A stretch of DNA of 64,000 nt from Capsicum annuum (taxonomy: Eukaryota; Streptophyta; Magnoliopsida; Solanales; Solanaceae), in the NCBI RefSeq assembly GCF_002878395.1, contig NC_061119.1:21278580-21342579 (forward strand), given 5' to 3'. Numbering within the stretch: position 1 is the first letter of the stretch; every line of letters begins with the position of its first letter. Both the position numbers and the translations under genes were made by a program. The notes below the pieces were generated by a model that was not told the DNA's origin, did no database searches, and saw nothing but the letters and a program-made list of their open reading frames with translations. Below, one piece after another: positions 34,757 to 47,169 of this stretch.

Positions 34757-36933
34757 AGTTGCATGACAAGTTCTTTAAGTTTGATTTTTGGTTGAACGTT
34801 GTGACTTTATTGGGTAATATTTTCTCTAGTGAAGGGATAATGGTTGATCCTCAAAAGGTTGCTGTAGTGAAGAGGTGTCCTAGGCCCACAACTCTATCTA
34901 ACATTCAAAGCTTCTTGGCTTTAGTAAAGTATTATGTGGAAAACTTCTCATTGATAGCGGTTCCTTTGACAAAGTTAACTTAAAAAATGGTCAAGTTTTC
35001 ATGGTCGGATACTTGTGAGGGGAGTTTTGAGAAGTTAAAAGATAGGTAAACTTTGGCTCTAATTCTGACTTTGCCAAAAAATAATGATGGGTTTGTAATT
35101 TATTTTGATGCATCCTGGGTAGGGCTTGGTTATAATTTTATGCAACTTGGGAAGGTGATTGCCTATGCTTCCAAGCAGTTGAAGGTGTATGCAAAGAATT
35201 ATCCTACTCATGATTTAGAGCTGTTGGTGGTTGTGTTTGCTTTGAAAATATGGCAGCATTATCTGTATAGTGTTTATGTGGATATCTTGTTTTATCATAA
35301 AAGCCTTCAGTACATGATCACATTGACGGAGCTTAATCTCAGTTAGAGAACATAGCTTAAGCTTCTCAAAGACTATTATATGAGTCTTCACTACCACCCA
35401 AGTAAGTCTAATATAGTTGTTGATGCTCTTAGCAGGTTGTCTGTGGGAAGTTTGGCTAATGTGGAGAAAGGAAAGTAGGAATTGGTGAAGGGTATTCACC
35501 ATTTGGCCAATCACGAAGTTCATTTCTTGGACTCTAAAGATGGTTGTGTGATGGTTCAAGAAGTGGTACGATCGTCTCTTGGTGCATAGATTAAGGAGAA
35601 GCAAGTGTTGGATCCTATCATAATGAAAATGAAGATTTATGTTGGTCGACAAAAGGTGATAATGTTTAAGATTAGTGGTGATAGTACTATATGGTACCAA
35701 AGAAGGTTGTGTGTTATTGATTTTGATGGTTTGTGAGAAAGGATTTTGGCTGAGGCACATGAGTTATGTTATGTTGATCACATTGGATTGATAATGATGT
35801 ATCATGATCTCAAGGAGTTCTATTGGTAGAATGGTATGAAAAGGGATGTAGTTGATTTTGTGTATAAGTGCATAGTGTGTCAACCGGTGAAAGTTGAGCA
35901 CATAAGGCCTGGTGTTTTGCATCAAGCAATTGATTCGCCTAAATGAAAATCAGAGATGATCAATATGGATTTTGTTACTGATCTTCCTTGGTCTCAAAAC
36001 TAATTTAATTCAATTTATGCCATTGTGGATAGGATAACAAAGTCTGCTTACTTTCTGTCGGTGAGGACTATTTTCTCGCGAAGGATTATAAGAATCTGTA
36101 TCTTTAGGATATTGTGAAGCTATATGGGGTACCTATTTTGATTATTTTTTATACTAAGTACTGCTTTTTCATCTGCAGTCGAATGGGCAAGCAAAGAGAA
36201 CTATTTAAAGATTGGAGGATATGCTCTTTGCCTATGTGATTGATTATGGTGGCAATTGGGTTGAGCATCTACCTTTGGTGGAGTTTGCTTACAACAGCGG
36301 CCATTAGAGGCATTGTGCAGTAGGAAGTGTAGATATCCTATTAGTTAGTTAGAGCTTGGTAAGGCGGATATATTATGTTCGAATCTAATTTATCAAGCTA
36401 TGGAGAAGCTAAAGGTGATTCAGGATAAGCTTAAGGCTGCCCAGAGTAGCCAAAAGTTTTATGTGGATGTTAGGCATAGAGACTTGGAGTTTGAGGTTGG
36501 GGAAAAGGTGTTCCTAAATGTGTCTCCTATGAAGGGTATAGTACGTATTGGAAAGAAGGGGAACCTCAGTCCCTAGTTTATGAGTCCTTATGTGATTTAG
36601 TGGAGAGTTTGTAATGCTTTTTATGAATTGAAGTTGCCTGCTAGTTTGGGTTCGGTTCATTCGGTCTTTCATAATTCCATGTTGAGGAAGTGCATTAGTG
36701 ATCTTTCTTTGGTTATTCCTTTGGAGGGGTTCGATATCTCAGATTTTATATCATATGAAGAGGCCCTAGTGGAGATATTGGATAGGCAGTTTCATTAGTT
36801 GCAGACAAAGGATATGGCTTTGATTAAGGTTCCATAGCGGAACCACAAAGTGAAAGAGGCTATGCAAGAAGCAGAGGAGGACATAAAGTCCAAGTATCCA
36901 CTCTTGTTTTTTGCTTCCAAGGTTCATGTATAA
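34757..36933 (+). pseudogene. pol: pol remnant of element F: RT end, RNase H, integrase, chromodomain-like tail
   Basis: The RT end (34759-34983) has EGIMVDPQKVAVVKRCPRPT and IQSFLALVKYYVENFS. RNase H (35053-35346) reads [20 protein letters not shown] and keeps its first Asp. Integrase has YWxNGMKRDVVDFVYKCIVC (35821-35880) and INMDFVTDLPW (near 35960). The second catalytic position reads FYTK instead of SDRG, followed by a deletion near 36158, and the Glu in GQAKRT is Lys. The tail has VGEKVFLNVSPMKG, YELKLPASLGSVH and an ending SKYPLLFFASKVHV with TAA at 36931. A 181-codon antisense ORF here (35215-35760) is a shadow. Confidence 0.86.
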
Positions 36934-37134
36934 GGTTTGTGTTGAAGAACACGTCTTTAATTTCTAAGTTTATTAAAAGAAAGGTTGGGTCTCTTGCATC
37001 TTTGTTTTCTATCTTAAGGGTAAGAGTAGAGATATCGAAAGGTAGGATATATGTTTTATAATGCAAATAACTCTATATATGGTTACCTTTACCTTATCCA
37101 TCATTTGTGGATGAATGTTCCTAGTGGGAGAGAA
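36934..37134 (+). other. 3' untranslated region and polypurine tract of element F
   Basis: Non-coding, ending 'gtgggagagaa' just before the LTR start at 37135. It contains the family-typical 'tgtggatgaatgttcctag' phrase that also precedes the tracts in A, D and G in altered form. Confidence 0.78.
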
Positions 37135-39445
37135 TGCTACATCCTGGGTTTTGGCCCTTAGGAAATTTTTCTTGAATTCTGTTCTTTGCACCTAATACGA
37201 CTCATGGGTATAATCCATATGTTAGGGTACAAGTGGTATGTTCCTATCATTTGCTAACCAATGTTGATTGTTGGGGTTAGATGGTTACTGGAATATATAT
37301 GACTTAGTAGATAATATTCATATGGTTGTTTATGATTCGATCTTATACTCATATAAGGGGTCGGTGTTTAAATCTCTGGTATTCTATTCTGCCAGTTGCA
37401 TAGGTAGAAGGTACGGATCGTATGCTTTGGATATGAATTAGTGGGATAAGTCGTATACTTGACAGTGTTGGATCCAAGGGTTAGGCTAGGATACGAGTGG
37501 CAGGTACCACTCGTATCAAAAGTGTATTGACTTTTATGGGTTAGTTGTATCCCTATGATGGGATTTTGTGCAACTTAAGTGGGGGTAATCTTGTTATTTC
37601 CTACTGACCCTAATAGGACCCCATGACTTCTAACCTACTTGGGAGAGTATTTACCCTGTTATCTTATTCTTTAACACTTAGAAACTATTTCTAAACACTT
37701 CATAATTCTCTCAAGAGCTTTTAGGGAAAAGAAGCTAAGGTTTCAGCTTGAGGACTAATTTGGGGCTTGCTATGGTGATTTCATTCCATTAATTCATTTT
37801 TATAAGGCATGTTCTATCCCCTCATTGTTATTTCCAACTAAAGTCATGGTTTTCATCATTGATTTTCATGATTTCACTATTGTATGCTTTTGGTTTTCAA
37901 ATATAAATAGGGGTTTTTGTTTATAATTGGAGGGTTATGGTTTCCCATGGTTTTAATTATGATTTTATATGCATTAATCATGGTTTTAGATAATTGGATT
38001 ATATGGAAATGCTTATTTGTAATTGGAATTAGTTTTGGATATATTATGCCCCTAATGTATTTGACAAAATACTTATAAAGAAATGTCCATTGCATTGATT
38101 AATTTTAAATGGAACTCTTTCTTGTTTTAACCTTGGTAAAGGATTTATGCATGGTTTAAATAGTTTGGAAAGAAAAATGTCTAAATGGTTATGCTTTTGG
38201 GGTACAGATTCCCCCAAGAGGTTTAACATAGTAAATGGAATAGGACTTGAAAGTCCCCTTAAACTTTTATATGGTTGGCTATGGATAGTACTTGCAAGTA
38301 TGGTAAGTATGACGATACCACCACTAAATGTCCTTGGTTAATAAATATTAAATGGATTGCTTGAAAATATTTTCAACTAGGCATTAAAAGGAAGGTGTAG
38401 CTAAGCATGAAAGGTGGAGGTCCTAGGAATTGAAACAGGAAACTCATATTTTTTGGTATGAGGTTTGTCTTGGTGGACCGTGTGTATGATGTCACACCTA
38501 ATATTAGGGGATGTACTTATCATTCCATGGGATATTTTGATGGTCATACGGCTTCATGTGGCTCTTTCAACAGGGGGAGCTGAACCCATATTGCCCATGG
38601 GTGGTTTTGGATGGCAAAGCTACACAACTAGTTAAAGGTTTTCAATGCATGCTAAATCCAAATCCCTTTCCTGGCACTTATATATATGTATAGTTGTATG
38701 CATTATGGATGGTTGTACTTTGTTTTATAAATGACATTATTTTACCCTTATCCTTAGTTCATACTAGCCATCACTTATTAACCCATCTACTAGTGGCTGT
38801 AAACCCATGCTATTGTATGAACTGGTCATTCTACTCCTACTGTCTAGCACTCAGATTACGTATCAGCATTTATATTGAAGTGGTGAGCTACTATCCTTTA
38901 AAAAGGCTATATTTTATGTTATGGACATCTTTGGACATTTTTATTTTTATTTGGATATTGGTTATGGCCAAGGTTGGGGGCATATCCCAACCGAATTTTT
39001 CTACTCTTTTTAGTAGAGGATTTGCAATACTTTGTGGGTTAGTATGGGCAAGATTGGTATTGGTGTTTTCATTTACACTGGCATTGATGTTGGGGCTTAC
39101 ACCATTGGATGATATTATTGGTTGTTTAATCATATTAGATTTTGGGATTGATTATCATATCATATTTTGGTATTCTCTTTTGTTATAACCTGATTTATGG
39201 CCTTGCGTTTGTCTTGGTATGGTTGGATGGGTTATTTGGTACGGTTAAACTCGGTTGGGTGAGTCATGGTTGTGACCCTAACTTAGAAACTTCAAGAGAG
39301 CATCTACATTATCTTGTTAAATACTTGAAATTCATCCCATCAAAGGTTGTATAAGTTGGTTGGGTTGGGCAAGAGGGTGGCAGTCCTTAGTTCTGGTTTG
39401 ACTTGGGATGCCTATTACATCTAGGCCCTGTTTCGGTTCATGACA
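37135..39445 (+). repeat. 3' LTR of element F (about 2311 bp)
   Basis: It starts TGCTACATCCTGGG. I place its end at 39445 because the sequence 'ctgtttcggttcatgaca' looks like the terminal part and closes a TG...CA pair; this end is inferred. A 164-codon ORF at 38694-39188 is open and hydrophobic but matches no gene I know; LTR sequence rich in TTT easily gives such frames. No primer site follows, as expected of a 3' LTR. Confidence 0.7.
37490..37517. promoter_or_regulatory. Perfect 11-bp inverted repeat in F's LTR
   Basis: GATACGAGTGG, a 6-base loop CAGGTA, then CCACTCGTATC. It is about 355 bp into the LTR, in the U3, where other families here also carry CpG-containing dyads. Could be a dimer binding site or a hairpin; role unknown. 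Confidence 0.7.
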
Positions 39446-40006
39446 AGAGGATTTTTCAATGGTGAGTAGTTGTGCTTCACACTTATGGCTGGCAATTTCA
39501 AGGATTCTCCAGACAAGTTATGACATCAAATTTGATTGCATCCCTCAGTTATCCACGGTCTGTTCCTAGGTAGCTCCGTATGAGCTTATTGTCATACGGA
39601 TTTCTAGTGGTTTATCTTTAGTTCTTCAAGCTTCTATGATGAGATTGCTTGCATAAGACTTAGGTGATTTTCTTTCTTAGTTCGAGTGCATAGCAAGTGT
39701 ACAATGGCAAAAAAGGTTATATTTGGATTTGAAGTTGGTTGTATGACTCATTACTTGATATGTCTTTGGCTTTGGATGAGTTTTTGTTTTATTTCTCTGA
39801 TATTGGTGTGGTATATGAGTGCGTGGTTCAGATTTTCTTGCATTCTCCCTTCTCAATTGAAATAGAGGTCAGTTGGCGGTTGAGGTTGAGATTTGGTTGT
39901 TTGAGAGTAAAGTAAGGAAGTTGATTAAAAAGGGACACCAGTGGATACATCCCTTCAAAGTGTTCTCTCATCCTAGTCTATCTGGGAAGTTGTCCTTGGA
40001 GCATGC
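39446..40006. other. Unassigned repeat sequence between F and the solo LTR K
   Basis: No ORF of note and no family motif recognised. Since a probable LTR start (region M) lies just beyond K, this may be the 3' untranslated part of the old element M into which K inserted. Confidence 0.4.
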
Positions 40007-42094
40007 TGTAACGCCCCCAGAAATGTAAGCCAGACATCACATGGTACTCAAAACTACAAATAGTCCTAAGCAAACCCTTTTTATCTTACTAACAACTTTG
40101 GAACTCAAAATTAAGATCGTCTAGACATTTGGAATCTTGAAATACTAAATTACTCTCTTAACTGAAAATCTTAGTCTTGAAAACAAATGCTTTAAATTCT
40201 AAAACATAAAATCAGTCTTATAAGCCTCTACTAATAACTAGAGAGACACTGGGACATGCCTCCAGCTGACTCGAACTAAACTGAAAATAACTAATTAAAG
40301 TACTTTATAAAGTTGAAAAATCTGAATAAATGGGTCCTCGAACTATGAGGACTCACCAACTATCGGGATACAGGTGGAGATGCTTACTGTCAATAACACC
40401 GCTGGATCTGATCAACAAATCCTACATTATAAGACAATGTAGCAAATAGATGTATATATGGATCAGTACTTTTAGAATGTACTGAGTATGTGGGGGTAAA
40501 TGCATAAGTAAAACAATAACTCAATGTACTAATAGGTTTTCAAATACTGCATGCTAAATATAAATGGCTCACCTTAAGCTTGAATAAACAAAGCTGTGAA
40601 ATCATAAACATGAGTAGTAAAGCATAATGATAAACTTTTTAAGCCACAACACTTAGTTCTAAAAGTTTTTTATTTATTCAGGTTCTTCTAACCAACATAC
40701 ACCATGTGAGCTATCATGGTGTCCAACGTCTTGTCCCCCATAGGGAAAAGTTCATATTGAGGAGAAACGTCCTACCCTTTCCATCCGAATAGGACCTAAT
40801 CTAATGTGATCACTATCTGTAACTTCATCCATATTGGGAATAAGCTAAACCCACATTGGTTCATAGTTCTGGGGCATGTGGCCTTAGACGCATGCCCAAC
40901 TCGTTGCTAAATACTACTCCCTTATTACTTAGTGCTCATACTACAGGAAATCCACCTAAAATAGTATGAGGGATTAAATAATGAACCGATTATGCTTCTC
41001 CTTCTTTAAATCATGGTCAAGTTGAATATATGTGAATTCCAGTCTTAGCTTAGGATCAAAAGATCAATTCTTGCTTTAAAACTTGGTATAAACTCATCAA
41101 GAGAAACTTAAGAGCGTGATTTTTTAGAAATTTCAAAACTCAAACTTAGGGCTTAAAATTTATTCTTTAAATTCATGGTAATTCATAATTAAACTTCATG
41201 ATCCATAATAATCTTGAAATACTTCAGCAATTCTAGTAAAGATAAATGAAATTCAAGTCCCAACATAAATAATCAAGTCGCATGCTTAGGTGAAAGTAGT
41301 TATGCAATTCAACACTTAAATAACTTTGTAACCTCACAAACTAAAAACAACAATATTTGGAGATGAACCCTAAAGTGTAAATCATGCCAATTTACCATTT
41401 AAAACATGTTTTGGGCACAAGGATGAAAGAGTATCATTTTTCATAACACCAAATAACTTAATTGGTTTGATTTGAAATTGAAAGCTTGACTTCGAAGCCT
41501 TGGGAATGATCTTGAATGCTTTCCTTGAACTTCTTGTATTAGAGAACTTAGATTCTTACTTATCCTGAATAAAGAGTAATGGAGTTCTTGGTGTTCTTGA
41601 GGGGTGATTAGGGTTTTCTTGGAGAGAAAAAGTGAATAATGGGGAAAATAATGCTCCCTGGGAACTTTAATTCTGTATTTTGAATGGTTTTGGTTGAGGA
41701 GGAATGGCCCAATTTTCCATAAATATGCAAAAACAGAGCCGAAAAAATAAGGGAGCATGCTAGAGAGTGTGCACCGCGGGCTCTGAAGCACCAAAATGGA
41801 ACATGTGTCGAGGGATCATCACGTGCTACTACTTTTTTGGACTTCCAAGCATGCCCTTACACTTGTCCAAAATTTCAAAACTTACCCAAGATGTACATTT
41901 GATACCCCTGATCATGAATCAACTTTAAAATCGACATTCTAAGGATGGGAAGGTTGAGAATTAAATCATCAAAGTTAAGAAGCTTTAGAAATGACTAAGT
42001 CCCAACACTTAGTGAAATATTCTAAGTTTTGGACCCCTCTAACATGGAGTAGTGAGCTAAATTGGGCTAAGATATTGCGGGGTCTTACACATGC
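40002..42094 (-). mobile_element. Solo LTR K (2083 bp) with 5-bp target duplication
   Basis: The LTR occupies 40007-42089, flanked by the identical pentamer CATGC at 40002-40006 and 42090-42094. On the minus strand it runs TGTAAGACCCCGC ... GGGGGCGTTACA, matching the ends of the plus-strand chromovirus LTRs, so it is in minus orientation. No internal region is present: unequal recombination between two LTRs of an element left one LTR. The 117-codon ORF at 41441-41794 is not a gene. Confidence 0.92.
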
Positions 42095-42433
42095 TGGCCT
42101 AGTACCTTACCATTTCAATCTTTTGTGATCTTTTTATACAATGACTTTTGCAAAGTCCTTTTAGTAGTGGATATTATAATGACCCACTCTCTCATTTCTA
42201 TGATTTGTATGCTCTTCTAGCATTTTAAACCACTCTACAGCGGTTATAGGTCATTTAAGACTTACCAAAACTACCAGTCTGGTGATCACATAAGTCATTT
42301 GGATTTTAGGTTTATTTTTCTATTTTGGAGCTTTTGATGTTTAGAATTTGGTCTGGGACCAAATCCCCTAGTACATGACTGTGGATGAGAATTTCGACAG
42401 TGCCATCAATTCTTAAATATTTATTTTAGGCTC
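42095..42433 (+). repeat. Region M, left part: probable start of an older LTR split by element G
   Basis: 'ggatattataatgacccactctc' (landmark at about 42170-42190, broken here into TTATAATGACCC) looks like a decayed polypurine tract and LTR start of the TAATGACCC type. It runs to the G insertion point and should continue at 62688. The family is not identified; inference from layout and the promoter-like features on the other side. Confidence 0.45.
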
Positions 42434-42438
42434 GATGG

Positions 42439-42897
42439 TGTAAAACCCCAAAATTTTTTCTGGCTAATTTCATCTCAAGAATGCCTAGTGTTATCTTATA
42501 AATTGAATAATGGTTATTACATGAGGAACTTTCATGATTTTTCTCTTTTTGTCATGTGGGAAATTCAATATGTTTTCTGTCGATAGAAGAGTTTCCCAAA
42601 AAGGATAACCAGGTCAGAAGTTACGATTATTTCAAGTTACAAATTGTAAAACAACCCGATATTAGTCAGTGACGCACCATGCAACAAGAGGAAATGGCAT
42701 TTGGCAAATTCTAGTAGGGGTCTGCAATTATGGCGCGTCGCGCCAGGGCCAAAATTTAGAATTGTCAGTTTCCCAGTGTGACAGTGCAATTTCCCACACA
42801 TCGTGACAAAGTTCCAGGTCACAAAGGAAGTGATAATGCGATGGCCCTATGTCGTTCCATCCCTCAGTTTCCCAATTGTCAAATTCCAGTGGCACGA
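42439..42897 (+). repeat. 5' LTR of element G, left part
   Basis: It starts TGTAAAACCCC. It carries the perfect GGCGCG-T-CGCGCC dyad at 42732-42744; the other LTR of G and that of A have decayed versions. It is interrupted at 42897 by element H. Confidence 0.92.
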
Positions 42898-44332
42898 TGA
42901 TGTGCTAGCTTTCTGTTAGCATATTTAAGGCTTTTAACTAAAAATAATTACAAGTTCTTAAGTAACTGTCGTTGTTTTTTATGATATTTCATGTAATTTT
43001 GTAGTAAAGTCAAGATGCACGAAAATAAATAAAAGTTGGGTCAAGGAGGATGATATTTGGTGAAAATAATTGTGTTTTGAAGAATTCACACATGGAAGCA
43101 ATTCTGATGACTTGTGTGATAACTTATCTGATTTGTCCTAAGTCATCACACATGTCGTCACACTGAGGCAGAACATAAGAAATTGGAAGCATGTCTGACG
43201 ACATGTGGGATAACTTATAACAAATCTGATAAGTTATCACAAAAGACATCACATTGAAGCAGAAATTCTGATGACATGCCTGATAACTTATAAAATTTGT
43301 GCAAAGTTATCACACATGTCGTCACCTAAAAGGAAAATTTTGAATTTTTTTTTTGAATTTTACTTAAGTTATGGGTATAAATAGCATCTTGTAGGTTCAT
43401 TCATAGGAAGCGGAACATCTTGAATTTATTCCATAGACCAGTTTACTTCTTTTTGGGCTCTGATCTTGTAATTCAATTTTCAATCCTTTGATTTAGTTGT
43501 GGGAAATTCTTATTGTACTTGGAGGAGAATCAACTTTGGATTTCATCTTTTGTAAGTTTAATTGCTTTAAATTATGAATTCAATGATTGCTATCTCTTTC
43601 TATCTTATGAGAAACTGAAACCCGCAACTAGGGTTGTGGGATCTATGATTATTCTTTCATTGATTTAGTAGTTGGTTAGGGTTTGAGTGATTATGGGAAT
43701 ATCTTGATAATTTTCTTGTATTAGTTTTTTTCTGTTGGTTGCAAACAATAGGCTTTTCTTACTGTTGATTTGCTTGAGATAAGAAATCAACCCTAGTAAG
43801 AAGTGAATTATTAATAAGGATTTGGAAAGGTTAATTTCCCATCTAATGATTAATATTGTAACAAGATTATCAATTTGAGATAAAATCAGTAATAATAGAA
43901 TGACTTCTTAAGTTCGAGAGAATTGAGTTCAACATCTAGGTAGGTTAAGAAACACTTAGATGGACTATCGAAACTGATAATCTGGTTTTTCCCGCAAGCC
44001 ATGAGAATCCAATGCCACAACTATTATTTAATGGGGATTAGTAATCATAGTGATCACAACCGTAGTTTATTCTTTATCATTGATTTGAACTATTGAAATT
44101 TTGGCTTTTATTTTTGAAGGAAGTTACAACTTTAACATCTGATTAATCATTGAAAACCCCCATTTTATCTTTTTGTATAATTTGTTTGAATTTAACTTGT
44201 AGCTTTAGTTTCAAATTAGTTTAATTACCACTCACATTATTCCCAGTAGATTCGACCCCGACTCCAAAGTTGGGTAAATATATTGATGACGACTGCCTTT
44301 CTCTAAATTGATGTGTAAGTTGAACGTTATCA
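42898..44332 (+). repeat. 5' LTR of element H (1435 bp)
   Basis: It starts TGATGTGCTAGC and ends GTTATCA. U3 contains repeated dyads near 43100-43310 built from GACGACATG, TGATAACTTAT and ATGTCGTCAC. A TATA box follows at 43376. Confidence 0.92.
43376..43383 (+). promoter_or_regulatory. TATA box of H's 5' LTR
   Basis: TATAAATA within 'gggtataaatagcatctt', conserved in the second LTR at 46203-46210 and, as TATAAATA, in element I at 50209. About 60 bp after the last dyad. Confidence 0.65.
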
Positions 44333-44336
44333 AATA

Positions 44337-44366
44337 TGGAGCCTTTCTAGGGGATCAAACCCGGGC
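44337..44366 (+). other. Primer binding site of H, extended tRNA-Asp-like complement
   Basis: Four bases after the LTR. It begins TGGAGCCTTTCTAGGGGATC and continues AAACCCGGGC. Plant tRNA-Asp predicts TGGCGCCGTTGCCGGG at this place, and the following bases also resemble the T-arm complement (ATCGAACCCGGG). Several mismatches from decay. Confidence 0.7.
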
Positions 44367-45725
44367 TACTTGTGGGTGTTGATATCCTCTTGGGGTTTTT
44401 GTTATTGTGCCTCTTTTCCCAAGACTCCTGTTTCTAGTAATACCGGCATGTTTTGGCATATGGTGTTTGTTTTATGATATGTTGTGGTTAACTAGGAGAA
44501 AATAAGTATTTGCAACAGTTGACATAGTTGGTTGATTTTTTGCAATGGTAAATACTAACTGTGTGATGTGCATCTATATGGGACTACTGTGAATCTTTTT
44601 ATGGCATTGGTATTAAGGACAAGATATTCATTGCTAACAATTGCATGAACCGGATAAGTAGTTTCTTGTGATGTACATTTGTGCCATGTGTTTGTGAGAT
44701 TTTACTTAGTTCCCTTTCTAGGTTGAAGGACAGGGGTTAGGAAAGGATCAAATGTCGTTATGATATTAGCCCACTTTTAGCCTAAATGACCTTCCCTGCA
44801 TGCATAATATCCCTTGATCCCTATTTTGAGCCCGAATAGCCTATTTCATTTTATGATATATATTATCATCACATTTATATCATAATGAACCTATTTTGGC
44901 CCTGGTACTCCTTCGATACTATCCACCTTGACTTAGTCAAATGGTCTAAGTTGAGGGTGGATATTATAGGGGTGGGTGATGTAAAATGAGTATATAGAAT
45001 GGTAGAATAAAAGAAAATGATAAAAAGCAAGGTGTGGTGGAAAAGAACAAGAAAAGAAAAGTTGTGAAAAAAAGGAAGTGATTGCCGAAAAGACCGCACC
45101 CATCCTGAATATGTGTAATCAAGAAAAGAGAAGCATAGAAAAAGGTTAATAAGTGAGTCCCTAGAAGTTACTGTAGTGTCAAGGAGGCTTAATCACTTTA
45201 AATATCATCGAGTATCATACCATCCCCTATACTACATTACAACCCAAAGAGAAGACCTATAGTGATCTTCGCTGACCTGTCTAAAAATCTTGGTAATGAA
45301 AATAAGGGCAAGCCTATGTTATTTGGCATACATTGATTGGAACGTCTTTCTGAAAGTGAGTGTCTCTTGACCGTCCCCTCATTGACATACTTGGTTTCAT
45401 ATATGAGTGAAGAGGGACTTTTTTATTGTAAGGGCACATTGGTGGCATTGCTAGTTGCTTACATATTTTGGTAGTGTAACTTGTATATATTCATGGTTAC
45501 TGTTGCTAAGTTGATGCCATATCTTGTTTCCCTTATATCACATTATTGATCTTCATTGATATACACAGTTAGATTTAAAGTGATTGAAAATGGATAGGAT
45601 AACGTGTTTTGAGTTAAACTTGATAATCAATTGTCATAGATATCTTATGTGTCTGATGGTTAAGAATGGTAGTATGATGTTATTGAGTTGCTTTAGGACA
45701 AGAAATTGTTTTAAGTTTAGGGTGT
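44367..45725 (+). other. Non-coding interior of element H
   Basis: It starts 'ctacttgtgggtgttgatat' and aligns by eye with element I from about 52497 to its 3' LTR. Conserved blocks include 'ccttgacttagtcaaatgg' (near 44926), the 13-mer TAAGTTGAGGGTG (44947-44959) and the polypurine tract AAGTTTAGGGTGT (45713-45725). No reading frame is preserved. Confidence 0.8.
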
Positions 45726-47164
45726 TGATGTGCTAGCTTTCTGTTAGCACATTTAAAGCTTTTAACTCGGAATAACTGTAAGTTCTTAAGTAACTGTCGT
45801 TGTTTTTAATGATATTTCATGTGATTTTGAAGGAAATTCAAGATGCACGGAAATATATGAAATTTGTGTCAAGGAAGATGATTTTTGGGTAAAAATAATT
45901 GAGTTTTGAAAAATTCACACTTATAAGAAATTCTGACGACTTGTGTGATAACTTATCAAATTTGTGATAAGTCATAACACATGTCGTCACACTGAGGCAG
46001 AACACAAGAAATTGGAAGCATGTCTGACGACATGTGTGATAACTTATCACAAATCTAATATATCACAGAAGTCATCACATTGAAGTAGAAGTTCTAATGA
46101 CATGCCTAATAACATATCAGATTTATGATAAGTTATCATACATGTTGTCACCTAAAAGGAAAATTCTGAAATTTTTATTTTGAATTTTTCTTAAGTTATG
46201 GGTATAAATAATAGCTTTTATGGTTCATTCAGGGGGGGCAGAATATGTTGAACTTATTCCGTAGACCAGTTTACTTCTTACTGGGATCTGACCTTGTAAT
46301 GTAATTTTCAATCCTTTGATTTAGTTGCGGGAAACTCTTATTGTAATTGGAGGAGAATCAACTTTGGATTTCATCTTTTGTAAGTGTAATTGCTTTAAAT
46401 TATGAATTCAATCACTATTATCTCTTTCTTTCTTATGAGAAACTAAAATCCGCAAAGAGGTTTGTGGGATCTATGACAATTCTTTCATTGATTTAATAGT
46501 TGGTTAGGGTATGAGTGATTATGGGAAAATATTGATAAATCTTTTGTATTTGTTATTTTTTGTTGGTTGCAAACAATAGGCTTTGCTTACTGTGTAATTG
46601 CTTGAGATAAGAAATCAACCCTAGTAAGAAGTGAATTATCAACTAGGATTTGGGAAGGTTAAGTTCTCATCTAATGATTAATGCTGTAACAAGATTGATC
46701 AACTTATGGTAAAATCACTATGAATAGAATGACTTCTTAATTTCAAGAGAATTAGGGAGTTCATCATGTAGGTAGGTTGAGAAACACTTAGATGGATTGT
46801 CTAAACTAATAATCTGGTGTTTCCCGCTAGCCATGAGAATCCAATGCCACACCTATTATTTAATGGGGATTAATAATCATAGTGATTACAACCCTATTTT
46901 ATTCTTTATCATTGATTTGAACTATTGAAATTTTGTCTTTGAGTTCCAAAGCAAGTTACAACTTTAACATCTGTTTGATCATTGAAAACCCCCATTTTAT
47001 CTTTTCGCATCATTTGTTTGAATTTAACTTATATCTTTAGTTTCAACTTGGTTTAATCGCCACTTATATTATTCCCTGTGGATTCTTCCCAAACTCCCAA
47101 GTTAGGTAAATATACTGACAACCACCACCTTACACTAAATTGACGTGTAAGTTGAGTGTTATTA
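45726..47164 (+). repeat. 3' LTR of element H (1439 bp)
   Basis: It starts TGATGTGCTAGC; its end reads GTTATTA where the 5' LTR has GTTATCA. The clearest dyad unit is at 46025-46051: TGACGACAT, three bases, then TGATAACTTATCA. TATA box at 46203-46210. Confidence 0.92.
46203..46210 (+). promoter_or_regulatory. TATA box of H's 3' LTR
   Basis: TATAAATA in the same setting as at 43376; about 150 bp downstream of the dyad at 46036-46050. Confidence 0.6.
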
Positions 47165-47169
47165 CACAA

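Larger units (their letters stand above)
34757..39445 (+). mobile_element. Element F: 5'-truncated Ty3/gypsy element of a different family
   Basis: It begins inside RT and has RNase H, integrase, a chromodomain-like tail, 3' UTR, polypurine tract and a 3' LTR starting TGCTACATCCTGGG. Its LTR ends and its protein sequence differ clearly from A, B, D and G. Nothing of gag, protease or the 5' LTR remains. The left end joins E's LTR without visible element ends, so truncation came from deletion or recombination. Confidence 0.82.
42898..47164 (+). mobile_element. Element H: non-autonomous LTR retrotransposon with tRNA-Asp primer site
   Basis: Two LTRs (42898-44332 and 45726-47164, about 88% alike by eye) bracket only 1393 bp of non-coding interior. 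The target repeat is CACGA (42893-42897) against CACAA (47165-47169), one mismatch. The primer site resembles tRNA-Asp, as in Athila/Tat-type plant elements. The interior matches the right-hand 1.35 kb of element I's interior; the coding half is absent. Without gag or pol, H must have been mobilised by another element. Confidence 0.9.

Noticed and set aside
35215..35760. 181-codon ORF on the minus strand
   Set aside because: Exact antisense of F's RNase H and linker region, whose plus-strand frame has clear motifs (FDASWVGLG). It is a shadow frame.
38694..39188. 164-codon hydrophobic ORF that might be a membrane protein
   Set aside because: It lies wholly within F's 3' LTR, in TTT/ATT-rich sequence that gives Phe, Leu and Ile by composition. 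No domain, no partner gene and no supporting homolog in the window.
41441..41794. 117-codon minus-strand ORF in the solo LTR
   Set aside because: Inside LTR K, with no known motif; it reads through the U3/R region in the LTR's own orientation, but nothing suggests a protein.
44337..44366. A tRNA-Asp gene fragment
   Set aside because: The match is only to the complement of the tRNA's 3' part, directly after an LTR end, which is where a primer binding site belongs. There is no D arm or anticodon arm.
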